NCBI RefSeq assembly: GCF_018881575.1
Contig: NZ_JACVQB010000006.1
Location: 1-64,000, forward strand
Direction of reading: 5' to 3'
DNA length: 64,000 bases
Origin: Polynucleobacter sp. UK-Kesae-W10
Lineage (GTDB): Bacteria; Pseudomonadota; Gammaproteobacteria; Burkholderiales; Burkholderiaceae
The translations under genes and the position numbers were made by a program. Shown here one piece after another: positions 44,538 to 53,897 of the stretch (positions are counted from its first letter, which is position 1; every line of letters begins with the position of its first letter). The notes under the pieces were generated by a model that saw nothing but the letters and a program-made list of their open reading frames with translations, had not been told where the DNA came from and ran no database searches.

Positions 44538-45641
44538 TTGAATCAAAACCCCCACTTACGCGCCTCTAAAACTGCGGTTCTTCTATTGAACTTGGGTACG
44601 CCTTCTGCGCCAACACCTAAAGCAGTGCGAGCCTATTTAAAAGAGTTTTTGTCTGATCCACGTGTAGTGGAGATTCCGCGGGTGGTTTGGTGGTGCATTT
44701 TGAATGGCATCATCTTGCCAATTCGCAGTAGTGCATCTGCTAAAAAATATGCATCCATCTGGCTGCCACAATTAGGCTCGCCTTTAATGCACTACTCACG
44801 TCTACAGGCAAAAGAGCTGGGAGAAAAGTTTGCCAATGATGGTCATGCCGTATTGGTAGATTTAGCCATGCGATATGGCAAGCCATCCACCCAAGAAGTC
44901 CTGGAAGGCTTAAAAGCAGAGGGCATGGAGCGCTTACTGGTTCTGCCTTTGTATCCACAATACTCTGCCACCACGACCGCCTCTAGTTTTGACGAAGTCT
45001 TTCGGGTGCTCAGTACTTGGCGCGATCAACCGGAGTTACGTTTAGTAAAACACTATCACGACAATGTAGCCTACATCGCTGCTCTGCGCGATCAAGTGCT
45101 CAACAGTTGGGAGCAAAGCGGGCGTCCTGATTTTGTAAGGGGCGATAAATTTGTGATGTCTTTTCATGGCTTACCTAAGCGCAATTTAATGAAAGGTGAC
45201 CCCTACCATTGCGAATGTTTGAAAACGGGCCGATTACTTGGCGAATCGTTAGGTTTAGTACCAGGACAATATATTGTGACTTTCCAATCTCGCTTTGGTA
45301 AGGCGGAATGGTTGAAGCCCTACACCGCGCCAACTATTGAAAAGTTAGCCAAAGAGGGTTGTCAACGGCTAGATATCTTTTGCCCTGGCTTTCCTGCTGA
45401 CTGTCTTGAAACCTTGGAAGAGATTGCGATGGAAGCAAGAGAAGACTTCTTGAAGTATGGTGGAAAAGACTACCGCTATATTCCTTGCTTAAACAGCAAC
45501 CCTAAGTGGATAGAGGCTTTGGGCGATATTGCCTACCAGCATCTCTCGGGCTGGCCTTTGAGTACAGAATCATCCCAAGAGCTCGCTTTACGGAATGAGC
45601 GTGCTGAAAAAACCAAGGACTCATTAGCCAACAAGCCTTGA
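44538..45641 (+). CDS. hemH: Ferrochelatase
   Basis: HemH inserts ferrous iron into protoporphyrin IX to make haem. The 367 residues contain YPQYSATTTASSFDEVF, the active-site histidine in SFHGLPKRNLMKGDPYHCE, and VTFQSRFGKAEWLKPYT. The start is a TTG at 44538; the next methionine is too far inside, so a TTG start is needed to keep the conserved N terminus AVLLLNLGTPSAP. Haem synthesis inside the hrcA-grpE-dnaK cluster is seen in other betaproteobacteria. Its stop codon overlaps the -35 of the grpE promoter. Confidence 0.95.
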   Translation: MNQNPHLRASKTAVLLLNLGTPSAPTPKAVRAYLKEFLSDPRVVEIPRVVWWCILNGIILPIRSSASAKKYASIWLPQLGSPLMHYSRLQAKELGEKFANDGHAVLVDLAMRYGKPSTQEVLEGLKAEGMERLLVLPLYPQYSATTTASSFDEVFRVLSTWRDQPELRLVKHYHDNVAYIAALRDQVLNSWEQSGRPDFVRGDKFVMSFHGLPKRNLMKGDPYHCECLKTGRLLGESLGLVPGQYIVTFQSRFGKAEWLKPYTAPTIEKLAKEGCQRLDIFCPGFPADCLETLEEIAMEAREDFLKYGGKDYRYIPCLNSNPKWIEALGDIAYQHLSGWPLSTESSQELALRNERAEKTKDSLANKP

Positions 45642-45664
45642 AATTGAATAAACTGACACCATAT
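45637..45664 (+). promoter_or_regulatory. Sigma-32-type promoter of grpE
   Basis: CTTGAA (45637-45642) lies over the hemH stop codon, followed by 14 nt and CACCATAT (45657-45664). That matches all six -35 bases, and 7 of 8 -10 positions counting the N. It lets grpE be induced by heat apart from hrcA-hemH. Confidence 0.7.
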
Positions 45665-45707
45665 AGAAAAGCAATAGCCCTCATTACATAAAAGTGAATT
45701 CGCGTCC

Positions 45708-46256
45708 ATGACACAAGAAAATCAAAACCCAAACCCTGAGCAAGAAAATCCAGCCGTAGAATCTGCAGCCCAAGCGTCAGCGGAAACTCCTGCGGTAAAA
45801 ACACCCGAAGAGGAAATTGCTGAGTTAAATCAGAAGGTGTCTGATTTGCAAGACAACTTCTTGCGCGCTAAGGCCGAGGGTGAAAATATTCGTCGCCGTG
45901 CTGTGGAAGATATTGCTAAGGCACATAAATTTGCGATTGAAAGTTTTGCAGAGCATTTGGTTCCGGTGACCGATAGCCTCTATGCAGCATTAGGTACGGA
46001 TGCGGGCGATGCTAAGGCATTTAAAGAGGGCCTCGAAATCACTCTCAAGCAGCTCTTATCCGCCTTTGAAAAAGGCCGTATGACTGAAATCAATCCGGCA
46101 GTTGGCGATAAGTTCGACCCCCATCACCACCAGGCGATTGCCTCGGTACCCTCAGAGCAAGAGCCCAATACCGTAGTTTCTGTCCTACAAAGAGGCTATA
46201 CCGTGGCAGATCGAGTTCTCAGACCTGCTTTGGTGACCGTCAGCGCCCCCAAATAA
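45708..46256 (+). CDS. grpE: Nucleotide exchange factor GrpE
   Basis: GrpE drives ADP release from DnaK. The 182 residues have an acidic, Gln/Glu/Ala-rich disordered N terminus, a long helix ([19 protein letters not shown]), and the beta-wing domain with [18 protein letters not shown]. The C terminus is typical of GrpE ([19 protein letters not shown]). No clear ribosome binding site is present before the ATG. A double hairpin terminator follows, separating it from dnaK. Confidence 0.96.
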   Translation: MTQENQNPNPEQENPAVESAAQASAETPAVKTPEEEIAELNQKVSDLQDNFLRAKAEGENIRRRAVEDIAKAHKFAIESFAEHLVPVTDSLYAALGTDAGDAKAFKEGLEITLKQLLSAFEKGRMTEINPAVGDKFDPHHHQAIASVPSEQEPNTVVSVLQRGYTVADRVLRPALVTVSAPK

Positions 46257-46265
46257 GCCCAAAAA

Positions 46266-46317
46266 CCAGGGTAAAACCCTGAAAAACGCATAAAAAAGGC
46301 AGATTTCTGCCTTTTTT
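46266..46317 (+). terminator. Tandem hairpins and terminator after grpE
   Basis: A small 6-bp hairpin (CAGGGT/ACCCTG, 46267-46281) is followed by an 11-bp stem with ATTT loop (46292-46302 with 46307-46317) that runs into a T-tract. It ends grpE transcripts, so dnaK mainly depends on its own promoter. Confidence 0.9.
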
Positions 46318-46329
46318 GCTATTTCGCCC

Positions 46330-46357
46330 CTTGAATTCTGCTTTTTAGACCCCAATT
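46330..46357 (+). promoter_or_regulatory. Sigma-32-type promoter of dnaK
   Basis: CTTGAA (46330-46335), 14-nt spacer, CCCCAATT (46350-46357). This is the best consensus match of the three heat-shock promoters seen in the window and lies about 90 bp before the dnaK ATG. No CIRCE is present. Confidence 0.82.
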
Positions 46358-46379
46358 AATGGGTATTGGAATATTCACG

Positions 46380-46396
46380 GTAATTCGACGAATTAC
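46380..46396. promoter_or_regulatory. 17-bp palindrome in the dnaK leader
   Basis: GTAATTCG, a central A, and CGAATTAC form a perfect inverted repeat. It falls about 15-30 nt after the predicted transcription start of dnaK, so it could be a protein-binding site or a short RNA hairpin. It does not match CIRCE. Confidence 0.4.
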
Positions 46397-46446
46397 TTAA
46401 AACAACCTAGAAGTACAACAAAGTAACTTAATTTTTTGGAGCCATT

Positions 46447-48384
46447 ATGGGAAAGATTATCGGTATCGACTTAGGAACCACGAATTCATGCGTTTCAGTC
46501 GTAGAAAACAATGCACCTAAAGTTGTCGAGAATGCAGAAGGCGCTCGTACAACTCCATCCATCATTGCTTATGTCGAGGATGGAGAAGTATTGGTTGGCG
46601 CACCTGCTAAGCGTCAGTCAGTAACTAATCCTAAAAACACCATCTACGCAGTGAAGCGTTTGATGGGTCGTAAATTTACTGATCCTGAAGTGCAAAAAGA
46701 TATCGGTTTGATGCCTTATGCCATTATTCAAGCGGACAATGGTGATGCTTGGGTTGAGGCACGTGACAAGAAAATGGCGCCACAACAAGTGTCAGCTGAA
46801 ATCTTGCGCAAGATGAAAAAGACTGCTGAGGACTATCTTGGCGAAGAAGTAACAGAAGCAGTGATTACTGTTCCGGCTTACTTTAACGATAGTCAACGTC
46901 AAGCTACTAAAGATGCTGGCCGTATTGCGGGCTTGGATGTAAAGCGCATCATTAACGAACCAACCGCTGCTGCTTTGGCGTTCGGCCTGGACAAGCAAGA
47001 CAAGGTGGATCGCAAGATCGCTGTATATGACTTGGGTGGCGGTACATTTGACGTATCCATCATTGAGATTGCAAACGTTGACGGTGAGAAGCAGTTTGAA
47101 GTGCTGTCAACCAACGGCGACACTTTCTTGGGTGGTGAAGACTTTGACCAACGCATCATTGACTGGATCATTGCTGAGTTTAAGAAAGAGCAAGGCGTTG
47201 ATTTGAGCAAGGACGTATTGGCATTACAGCGCTTGAAAGATGCTGCTGAAAAAGCCAAGATCGAATTGTCATCTGCACAGCAAACGGAAATCAACTTGCC
47301 ATACGTGACAGCGGATGCTAGTGGTCCTAAGCATTTGAACTTGAAGTTAACTCGCGCCAAGCTGGAGTCATTGGTTGAGGAATTGATCAACCGTACAGCA
47401 GGCCCCTGCTTAACTGCAATTAAAGATGCTGGCGTCAATGTTGCGGATATCGACGACGTGATTTTGGTCGGCGGTCAAACCCGTATGCCTGCGGTTCAGG
47501 ACAAGGTAAAAGAAATCTTTGGTAAAGAGCCACGCAAAGACGTTAACCCAGATGAGGCAGTTGCTGTTGGCGCTGCAATTCAAGGTTCCGTATTGTCTGG
47601 TGATCGTAAAGACGTATTGCTCTTGGACGTAACCCCATTGTCATTGGGTATCGAGACTCTTGGCGGCGTGATGACCAAGATGATTCCCAAGAACACTACC
47701 ATCCCTACCAAGCATTCACAGGTTTACTCCACAGCGGAAGATAACCAGCCTGCGGTAACAATCAAGTGCTACCAAGGTGAGCGCGAGATGGCTGCTGCAA
47801 ACAAGCTACTGGGTGAATTTAACCTCGAAGGCATTGCACCTGCACAACGCGGTATGCCACAAATTGAGGTGACTTTTGATATCGATGCCAACGGTATTTT
47901 GCATGTAACAGCAAAAGACAAAACCACTGGTAAAGAAAACAAGATCACCATCAAGGCGAACTCTGGCTTGACTGAAGAAGAAATTCAACGCATGGTCAAA
48001 GATGCTGAAGCCAATGCGGCTGAAGATAAGAAAGCCTTGGAGTTGGTAACTGCGCGTAATACTGCAGATGCCTTGGCTCACTCTACCAAGAAAGCCTTAG
48101 AAGAGCACGGCGCTAGCTTAGAGGCTTCTGAAAAAGAAGCGATTGAAGCGGCCTTGAAAGACTTGGACGAAGCGATCAAAGGTAGCGATAAAGAGGCAAT
48201 CGAAGCTAAAACTGAAGCATTGGGTAAAGCAAGTCAGAAGCTGGGCGAAAAAGTCATGGCTGCTGAACAAGCTAAGGCTGGTGGCGCTGCCGCTGGTGCC
48301 GCTCCTGGTGGCGCAGCTCCAGGCGCCGCTCCCGATGCCGATGTTGTTGACGCTGACTTTAAAGAGGTTGATGACAAGAAGTAA
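46447..48384 (+). CDS. dnaK: Molecular chaperone DnaK (Hsp70)
   Basis: This 645-residue Hsp70 has the N-terminal ATPase fingerprint [15 protein letters not shown], the second phosphate motif [14 protein letters not shown], and [13 protein letters not shown]. The interdomain linker is [20 protein letters not shown] helical lid ends in a Gly/Ala/Pro-rich tail and an acidic end ([11 protein letters not shown]), a variant of the EEVD-like bacterial terminus. GGAG 6 nt before the ATG is the ribosome binding site. It is transcribed from its own sigma-32-type promoter and followed by dnaJ after 100 bp. Confidence 0.99.
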   Translation: MGKIIGIDLGTTNSCVSVVENNAPKVVENAEGARTTPSIIAYVEDGEVLVGAPAKRQSVTNPKNTIYAVKRLMGRKFTDPEVQKDIGLMPYAIIQADNGDAWVEARDKKMAPQQVSAEILRKMKKTAEDYLGEEVTEAVITVPAYFNDSQRQATKDAGRIAGLDVKRIINEPTAAALAFGLDKQDKVDRKIAVYDLGGGTFDVSIIEIANVDGEKQFEVLSTNGDTFLGGEDFDQRIIDWIIAEFKKEQGVDLSKDVLALQRLKDAAEKAKIELSSAQQTEINLPYVTADASGPKHLNLKLTRAKLESLVEELINRTAGPCLTAIKDAGVNVADIDDVILVGGQTRMPAVQDKVKEIFGKEPRKDVNPDEAVAVGAAIQGSVLSGDRKDVLLLDVTPLSLGIETLGGVMTKMIPKNTTIPTKHSQVYSTAEDNQPAVTIKCYQGEREMAAANKLLGEFNLEGIAPAQRGMPQIEVTFDIDANGILHVTAKDKTTGKENKITIKANSGLTEEEIQRMVKDAEANAAEDKKALELVTARNTADALAHSTKKALEEHGASLEASEKEAIEAALKDLDEAIKGSDKEAIEAKTEALGKASQKLGEKVMAAEQAKAGGAAAGAAPGGAAPGAAPDADVVDADFKEVDDKK

Positions 48385-48430
48385 TTCTGAAATCAGACAT
48401 TCATTAACGTAGTTTTGATGTTTTTAAATA

Positions 48431-48455
48431 ACAAGTCGGCCTCGTGCCGACTTGT
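48431..48455 (+). other. Strong hairpin between dnaK and dnaJ
   Basis: A perfect 10-bp stem (ACAAGTCGGC 48431-48440 with GCCGACTTGT 48446-48455) with a CTCGT loop lies 30 bp before the dnaJ start. No T-run follows, so it is unlikely to end transcription fully. It may act as a processing or stability element that makes dnaK more abundant than dnaJ. Confidence 0.55.
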
Positions 48456-48484
48456 GTCATTCAGGTTGTTGAGAGGAATAGGCC

Positions 48485-49621
48485 GTGCCTAAAAGTAAAC
48501 GCGATTTTTATGAAGTGCTTGGTGTAGCAAAAGGTGCCAGTGATGATGAGTTGAAAAAGGCTTATCGCAAGATGGCGATGAAACATCATCCAGATCGCAA
48601 TCCCGATAGCAAAACGGCTGAAGCCCAATTTAAAGAAGTCAAAGAGGCTTATGAAACCTTAACCGATCCTCATAAGCGCGCAGCGTATGACCAATATGGT
48701 CACGCGGGTGTTGACCCATCTATGGGTGGCGGATTTGGCGGGGGTGGTTTTGGCGGCGGCGGATTCGCAGACGCGTTTGGCGATATCTTTGGCGATATTT
48801 TTGGCCAAGGCGGAGGGCGTCAATCTGGCCCTCAAGTCTATAAGGGTGCTGATTTACGCTACAACATGGACATCACGCTTGAACAAGCGGCCGAAGGGTA
48901 CACGACACAAATTCGGGTGCCAAGCTGGAGCAACTGCAAACCTTGTCATGGCACTGGCGCAGAGCCCGGATCTAAAGCCGAAACCTGTACTACTTGTAAT
49001 GGGCACGGTCAGGTACGTGTGCAGCAAGGTTTCTTCTCCATGCAACAAACTTGCCCCAAGTGCCGTGGCACTGGCGAATACATTCCTAAGCCTTGCAAAA
49101 CTTGTCATGGCAGCGGCAAGCACAAAGAACAAAAAACGCTTGAGATCAAAATCCCTGCGGGCATTGATGATGGCATGCGAGTTCGTTCAGTGGGCAATGG
49201 CGAGCCAGGCATTAATGGCGGACCATCGGGTGATCTCTATGTAGAAGTGCGTGTGAAGCCGCACAAAGTATTTGAACGGGATGGTAGTGACTTGCATGTG
49301 CAAATGCCTATCTCCTTCGCAACGGCAACCATTGGCGGGGAAATTGAAGTACCGACTTTATCGGGTCGTGTTGAGTTCCCAATTCCAGAGGGAACTCAGA
49401 CTGGCAAAACCTTCCGTTTACGGAATAAGGGGATTAAGGGCTTGCGCTCCACTTTAGTGGGCGATCTTTTTGTGCACGTTCTGGTCGAAACGCCAATCAA
49501 ACTCACAGATGAGCAGAAAAAATTACTGCAAAAGTTTGATGACAGTCTGAAATCTGGTGGCGATAAACATAGCCCGCAGCAAAAGGGCTGGTTTGATGGG
49601 GTAAAGAGCTTTTTTAGTTAA
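48485..49621 (+). CDS. dnaJ: Chaperone protein DnaJ (Hsp40)
   Basis: DnaJ delivers substrates to DnaK and stimulates its ATPase. The 378 residues contain the J domain with HPD ([11 protein letters not shown]), a Gly/Phe-rich linker ([14 protein letters not shown]), four CxxCxGxG zinc motifs ([32 protein letters not shown]) and the C-terminal substrate-binding domains. It starts with GTG, with GAGAGGA ahead. Its stop abuts the convergent panB stop with no gap. Confidence 0.98.
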   Translation: MPKSKRDFYEVLGVAKGASDDELKKAYRKMAMKHHPDRNPDSKTAEAQFKEVKEAYETLTDPHKRAAYDQYGHAGVDPSMGGGFGGGGFGGGGFADAFGDIFGDIFGQGGGRQSGPQVYKGADLRYNMDITLEQAAEGYTTQIRVPSWSNCKPCHGTGAEPGSKAETCTTCNGHGQVRVQQGFFSMQQTCPKCRGTGEYIPKPCKTCHGSGKHKEQKTLEIKIPAGIDDGMRVRSVGNGEPGINGGPSGDLYVEVRVKPHKVFERDGSDLHVQMPISFATATIGGEIEVPTLSGRVEFPIPEGTQTGKTFRLRNKGIKGLRSTLVGDLFVHVLVETPIKLTDEQKKLLQKFDDSLKSGGDKHSPQQKGWFDGVKSFFS

Positions 49622-50437
49622 TTAGCCTGCAAAGCCGTGCTCAGGTCCGGGGAATTTTCCGGATTTCACCTCGCGCACATAGGCTTTAATGGCTGCCTCA
49701 ATCGATTGGTGGCCATCCATAAAGTTCTTCACGAACTTGGGTGGCTTGCCAGGGCTGATGCCTAACATATCCTGTAGAACCAATACTTGACCCGAGCAAT
49801 CTGGGCCCGCACCAATTCCAATCGTAGGGATGTGCAGTTCATTAGTAATCTTTTCTCCAAGAGAAGAGGGGATTGCCTCGAGAACGACCATTTGCGCGCC
49901 CGCCTCTTGACAGGCAATTGCTTGCTCCAACATATGGGTAGCGGCATCCTTTGATTTGCCTTGCACTTTGTAGCCACCCAATACGTGTACTGACTGTGGC
50001 AGTAGGCCCAGATGCGCGCAGACGGGAACGCTACGCTCAACTAAATAGCGAATGATGTCCACTTGCCAATCGCCGCCTTCCAGCTTCACCATATCAGCGC
50101 CAGCACGCATTAAAGTTGCTGCGGAGTCTAAGGCTTGTACAGGATCGCCATAACTGGCAAATGGTAAATCCGCGATTAAGAAAGCATGGGTATTTGCGCG
50201 TGCCACACACTCGGTGTGATAGGCCATCTGCTCAACAGTGACTGGAGTAGTGCTAGATTGGCCTTGAATCACATTGCCCAGGGAATCACCGATCAAAATC
50301 GTTTCGACGCCACTGCGATTGAGCAAAGCGGCCATCGTCGAATCGTATGCGGTGAGCATCGAAATTTTTTCACCCTCAGCGCGCATGGCGAGGAGCTTCG
50401 TAATTGTGATTGGCTTGTCGCCCTGTAAGTAACCCAT
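49622..50437 (-). CDS. panB: 3-methyl-2-oxobutanoate hydroxymethyltransferase
   Basis: PanB makes ketopantoate from 2-oxoisovalerate and methylene-THF for pantothenate and CoA. The 271 residues show [36 protein letters not shown] (metal-binding Asp) and [19 protein letters not shown]. It is last in the minus-strand run from perM to panB, 17 bp after folK. The folate link with FolK (the methylene-THF donor route) is thematic only. Confidence 0.97.
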   Translation of the reverse strand: MGYLQGDKPITITKLLAMRAEGEKISMLTAYDSTMAALLNRSGVETILIGDSLGNVIQGQSSTTPVTVEQMAYHTECVARANTHAFLIADLPFASYGDPVQALDSAATLMRAGADMVKLEGGDWQVDIIRYLVERSVPVCAHLGLLPQSVHVLGGYKVQGKSKDAATHMLEQAIACQEAGAQMVVLEAIPSSLGEKITNELHIPTIGIGAGPDCSGQVLVLQDMLGISPGKPPKFVKNFMDGHQSIEAAIKAYVREVKSGKFPGPEHGFAG

Positions 50438-50454
50438 GGCGAGAGTTTAATGAA

Positions 50455-50982
50455 TTAATGTGCCGTTTGGCTATAAACGTCTTTTTCCCCGCAATTGCAG
50501 TTACGGCAGGGGAGTTTTTCGATTCTTTGGTGGGCAACCTGCGGTAAATACGCCTTTAGCTCGCCCCAATTGGGTAGGAATAAGTCAGGCGCAATTTCTA
50601 GTAGCGGTAAGAGCACAAAAGAGCGCTCAATAATTTTGGGGTGAGGCAGGATGAGTTGAGTTTCGCTTTGGGTAACACCCTCAAACGATAGGATATCGAG
50701 ATCTAAGGTGCGAGGGGCGTTGGCATAAGGGCGCTCTCTACCAAACTCTTGCTCAATGGCTTGGCATACATGAAGTAGGCCGTAGGGACTGAGTTGCGTA
50801 TCAATTTCAATGACGGCATTAATGTAGTCGCCGCCAGTAGCTTCAACGGGCGCGCTTTGATAGAAGCAGCTCTTGGCCAAGATGTGTATTTCTGAACGCT
50901 GTGCCAAGCACACGATTGCGTCAGTAATGAGTTGACGTGAGTCGCCGATATTGCCGCCAAATCCGATAAAAGCTCGTGCCAT
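50455..50982 (-). CDS. folK: 2-amino-4-hydroxy-6-hydroxymethyldihydropteridine diphosphokinase
   Basis: FolK pyrophosphorylates the pterin in folate synthesis. The 175 residues start ARAFIGFGGNIGDSRQLI and contain the signature APRTLDLDILSFEG plus LILPHPKIIERSFVLLPL. A short Cys-containing tail (PCRNCNCGEK) extends past the usual end and is of unknown meaning. It lies between pcnB and panB on the same strand. Confidence 0.96.
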   Translation of the reverse strand: MARAFIGFGGNIGDSRQLITDAIVCLAQRSEIHILAKSCFYQSAPVEATGGDYINAVIEIDTQLSPYGLLHVCQAIEQEFGRERPYANAPRTLDLDILSFEGVTQSETQLILPHPKIIERSFVLLPLLEIAPDLFLPNWGELKAYLPQVAHQRIEKLPCRNCNCGEKDVYSQTAH

Positions 50983-51034
50983 ACGATTCCAAACTAGAGA
51001 TAAAACTACTTTACCGAAATTTCTCTAAGTCTGC

Positions 51035-52438
51035 TTAGCTCGGCGCACCTTCTGGGGGCAGCGCGGATTTGGGTTTCCTGCGGCGCCGGCGTTTGACTGG
51101 CGAACTTGCCGAGGAGCCAGCTTCATTCTTGGCGCTTGCCATTAATTCTTCTTGGGTTGTGGGGTCGCCAGCAATGAAGTTGGTCCACCATTCGCCCAGG
51201 GATGGGCTTACCTCCCCTGTGGCACAGCGTAGGAGCATGAAGTCATAACCCGCCCTAAAACGAGGGGATTCAATCAGGCGATATGGGTAGCGGCCAACCC
51301 TTCTTTCAAAGCGAGGTTGCATAGACCAGATTTCTCGCATATCGCTTTCAAAGCGACGTTGAATGGTCATGCCGCTACTTTGGGTGGCGATTGTATCGTC
51401 CATGGCATCTTGAAGGGCGGGGATATTAGCCATTCCTTTAGCCAGGTTAGCTTTCCAATTCTGAAGCAGGTCGGGCCATAGCAGGGTGGCAAATAAGAAG
51501 CCAGCAGAAACACTTTTGCCAGATTGAATACGCTGATCAGTATTGGCTAGGGCTAGCTTCACGAATGCATTAGCGCCTTGAGAGTGCGCGCTGTCCTCGA
51601 GGATGTGATCGAGTAAAGGCAGCAGGCCATGATGGAGGCCGGCATTCCGAAGTCCTTGAATAGCAGCCCAAGAGTAGCCTGACATTAAGAGCTTGAGGAT
51701 TTCATCAAATAATCGTGCGGATGGAACGTCCTGCAGAAGCTTGCCTAATTTGGCAATAGGTGCACGCGTATCAGCATCCAAAGAAAATCCTGTCTTAGCA
51801 GCAAAACGAATTGCTCTGAGCATGCGGACCGGATCTTCGCGATAGCGTTTAGCGGGATCGCCAATCATACGCAAAGTTTTCTTTTGCATATCTGCCATGC
51901 CGCCGTGGTAATCGAGTACGGTTTCGGTGGCAGGGTCGTAATACATCGCATTGATTGTGAAATCCCGTCTAGCGGCATCCTCGCCTTGTGAGCCCCAAAC
52001 GTTGTCTCGCAAAATACGACCACTTTCTGCGACATGGTCGCCAGCGTTATCCAGTAAGGCTCTGAAGGTCGATACCTCAATAATCTCGGGATGACCTTTG
52101 CCAAAAAAGGTCACGTGCACAATTTGAAAGCGGCGTCCAATAAGGCGGGCTTTGCGAAACAGTCTTTGCACTTGGTCGGGCGTTGCATTGGTTGCCACAT
52201 CAAAATCTTTAGGGCTGATTCCTAAAACAAGATCGCGTACTGCGCCTCCAACAATAAATGCTTCATATCCTGCTTGCTGCAAAGTTTGCGTCACTTTGAC
52301 GGCATTTTTGGAAAGTAAGTGGGGATCAATGCGATGCGATTTTTTGGGGATGCGTTTAGGTGCTCCGGAATGATTGCCATGGGTATGCTTGATCATCGGA
52401 TCGCGCCGTAGGATGCGTTTGATAAATTTAGTGATCAT
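51035..52438 (-). CDS. pcnB: Poly(A) polymerase I
   Basis: PcnB adds 3' poly(A) tails that speed RNA decay. The 467 residues hold the class II nucleotidyltransferase active site FIVGGAVRDLVLG followed by SPKDFDVATNATPDQV, the RRDFTINAMYYDP motif, and PVRMLRAIRFAAKTGF. The C terminus is strongly basic (KRRRRRKPKSA), as in many PcnB proteins. These features separate it from CCA-adding enzymes, though that split is hard by eye. It overlaps the upstream HAD gene by 4 bp. Confidence 0.92.
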   Translation of the reverse strand: MITKFIKRILRRDPMIKHTHGNHSGAPKRIPKKSHRIDPHLLSKNAVKVTQTLQQAGYEAFIVGGAVRDLVLGISPKDFDVATNATPDQVQRLFRKARLIGRRFQIVHVTFFGKGHPEIIEVSTFRALLDNAGDHVAESGRILRDNVWGSQGEDAARRDFTINAMYYDPATETVLDYHGGMADMQKKTLRMIGDPAKRYREDPVRMLRAIRFAAKTGFSLDADTRAPIAKLGKLLQDVPSARLFDEILKLLMSGYSWAAIQGLRNAGLHHGLLPLLDHILEDSAHSQGANAFVKLALANTDQRIQSGKSVSAGFLFATLLWPDLLQNWKANLAKGMANIPALQDAMDDTIATQSSGMTIQRRFESDMREIWSMQPRFERRVGRYPYRLIESPRFRAGYDFMLLRCATGEVSPSLGEWWTNFIAGDPTTQEELMASAKNEAGSSASSPVKRRRRRKPKSALPPEGAPS

Positions 52439-53112
52439 GCAAACAGCTCAAGAATAGGCCAGTGACGTTTCTGGGCTTCAGCGCGCAGTCGATCGTCTGG
52501 ATTAGTGGCAACGGGATGGCTGACTTGCTCTAACAAGGGCAGATCATTCATGGAGTCTGAGTAGAAGTAGCTGTGGGGTAATGTGCCAAAGGTGAGCTCT
52601 TGCTTAGCTAACCAGTCATGTACATTTTGGATTTTGCCTTCCCGAAAGTTGGGGATCCCTTGTACTTCACCTGTGAAGTTTTCCAGTGGGCCGCCTGCTG
52701 TGGCCGGCTCGGTAGCAATCAAATGTTCAATCCCGAAGCTTTCAACAATAGGGCGCGTCACAAAACTATTGGTAGCAGTCACCACGCAACATAAGTCACC
52801 AGCGTCTTGATGGCGTTTGACTAAATCGATTGCTTCTTGGCGCAATTGACCGTGAATGACTTCTTCCATGAATGCATCGTGCCATTCTTTTAATTGGGCG
52901 CGCGAATGTTCTGCAAGGGGTTTGAGTGCAAAACGTAAGAACTCATGAATATCAAGCTTACCGTCTTTGTAGTCTTGGTAAAAGCGTTCATTCTGTTTGG
53001 CGTAGTACTCGCTATCGACTACACCAATGCGTGCTAGAAATTGCCCCCACTCATAATCGCTATCGCAGGGCAAGAGAGTATGGTCTAAATCGAAAAGGGC
53101 TAACTGAGTCAC
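52435..53112 (-). CDS. HAD-superfamily phosphatase, subfamily IB (SerB-like)
   Basis: This 225-residue protein has HAD motif I in LALFDLDHTLLPCDSDY (DxDxT), motif II VVTATNSFVTRP, and the motif IV region SYFYSDSMNDLPLLE. It resembles HAD-IB hydrolases related to phosphoserine phosphatase and CicA. The substrate is not known from sequence. The hda-HAD-pcnB-folK order is common in betaproteobacteria. It overlaps pcnB by 4 bp. Confidence 0.9.
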   Translation of the reverse strand: MTQLALFDLDHTLLPCDSDYEWGQFLARIGVVDSEYYAKQNERFYQDYKDGKLDIHEFLRFALKPLAEHSRAQLKEWHDAFMEEVIHGQLRQEAIDLVKRHQDAGDLCCVVTATNSFVTRPIVESFGIEHLIATEPATAGGPLENFTGEVQGIPNFREGKIQNVHDWLAKQELTFGTLPHSYFYSDSMNDLPLLEQVSHPVATNPDDRLRAEAQKRHWPILELFA

Positions 53113-53131
53113 GAATGAAGTATTGGGTAAA

Positions 53132-53887
53132 TTATTTGGGCTGCAAAAGATCGCGCACTAACGGTAAGGTTACAGCACGTTTTGTTTCTAAAGAATAAGC
53201 ATCCAAAGCGTCAATCAAAGCCATTAAATTGGGCATATCTCGATAAAAACGATTTAACAACCAAGGCAATACTTCGGGTGATAGCACTAAGCCTCTGGCT
53301 TTGGCTGCTTGCTCTAAGGCTTGTATTTTCTCATCATCGTCTAAAAGCTGGGTTTGAAAGATCAAGCCCCACCCCAGGCGGGTTCGCAGGTCTTCACGCA
53401 GCTTGAGATTGGCTGGAGCAGCGTTTCCTGCCATGAATATATACATATTCTTACTGGCTGAAATTCCATTCAGAATCCGAAATAAGGCCCCCACCAAACG
53501 CTCGTCTAAACGGTCTACGTCGTCAACAGTGATAACAGACGCTGAAGTACCTTGGGCAAGCGCAGCCATTTTTTCTTCAAGGCGTACCCAGGAAATGGGT
53601 TCGTTTGGGCCAAGGGCAAAGCATTCTAGGCCGGCATTTTCAGCAGCATTTCTGATAGCTTCTAATAAATGGCTACGACCAGAACCTTCTGGCCCCCACC
53701 AATATATCCAGCGATGATTGAGGGGATTATTTGCAAAGACAGGAGCGGGATTGAGCCAAGCTTGACTGAGCGTTTTTAAGGTCGACACCAAAGCAAGATC
53801 TTTGCCTGGCAAATAATTTTCTAGACTGGCTTTGGGAGTGTGACTAATGTCTAAAGCAAATTGTCTTGGTAGAGAAGGGATGTTCAT
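53132..53887 (-). CDS. hda: DnaA regulatory inactivator Hda
   Basis: Hda, bound to the DNA-loaded beta clamp, turns DnaA-ATP into DnaA-ADP after initiation. The 251-residue protein is a DnaA-like AAA+ domain without the DNA-binding domain IV. The Walker A variant GPEGSGRSHLLEAI has Arg in place of Lys, as in E. coli Hda. A clamp-binding-like QFALDI lies at the N terminus. The ATG at 53887 is preferred over an upstream start at 53950 that lies within the perM coding end. Confidence 0.92.
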   Translation of the reverse strand: MNIPSLPRQFALDISHTPKASLENYLPGKDLALVSTLKTLSQAWLNPAPVFANNPLNHRWIYWWGPEGSGRSHLLEAIRNAAENAGLECFALGPNEPISWVRLEEKMAALAQGTSASVITVDDVDRLDERLVGALFRILNGISASKNMYIFMAGNAAPANLKLREDLRTRLGWGLIFQTQLLDDDEKIQALEQAAKARGLVLSPEVLPWLLNRFYRDMPNLMALIDALDAYSLETKRAVTLPLVRDLLQPK

Positions 53888-53897
53888 TGAAGCAAAA

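Noticed and set aside
45642-46446. CIRCE operator at grpE or dnaK
   Set aside because: No GAGTGCTAA-like inverted repeat was found; the palindrome at 46380-46396 has a different sequence and a 1-nt centre.
48687-49244. 185-codon open frame overlapping dnaJ on the same strand
   Set aside because: It arises from the Gly-rich and zinc-finger codons of dnaJ read in another frame.
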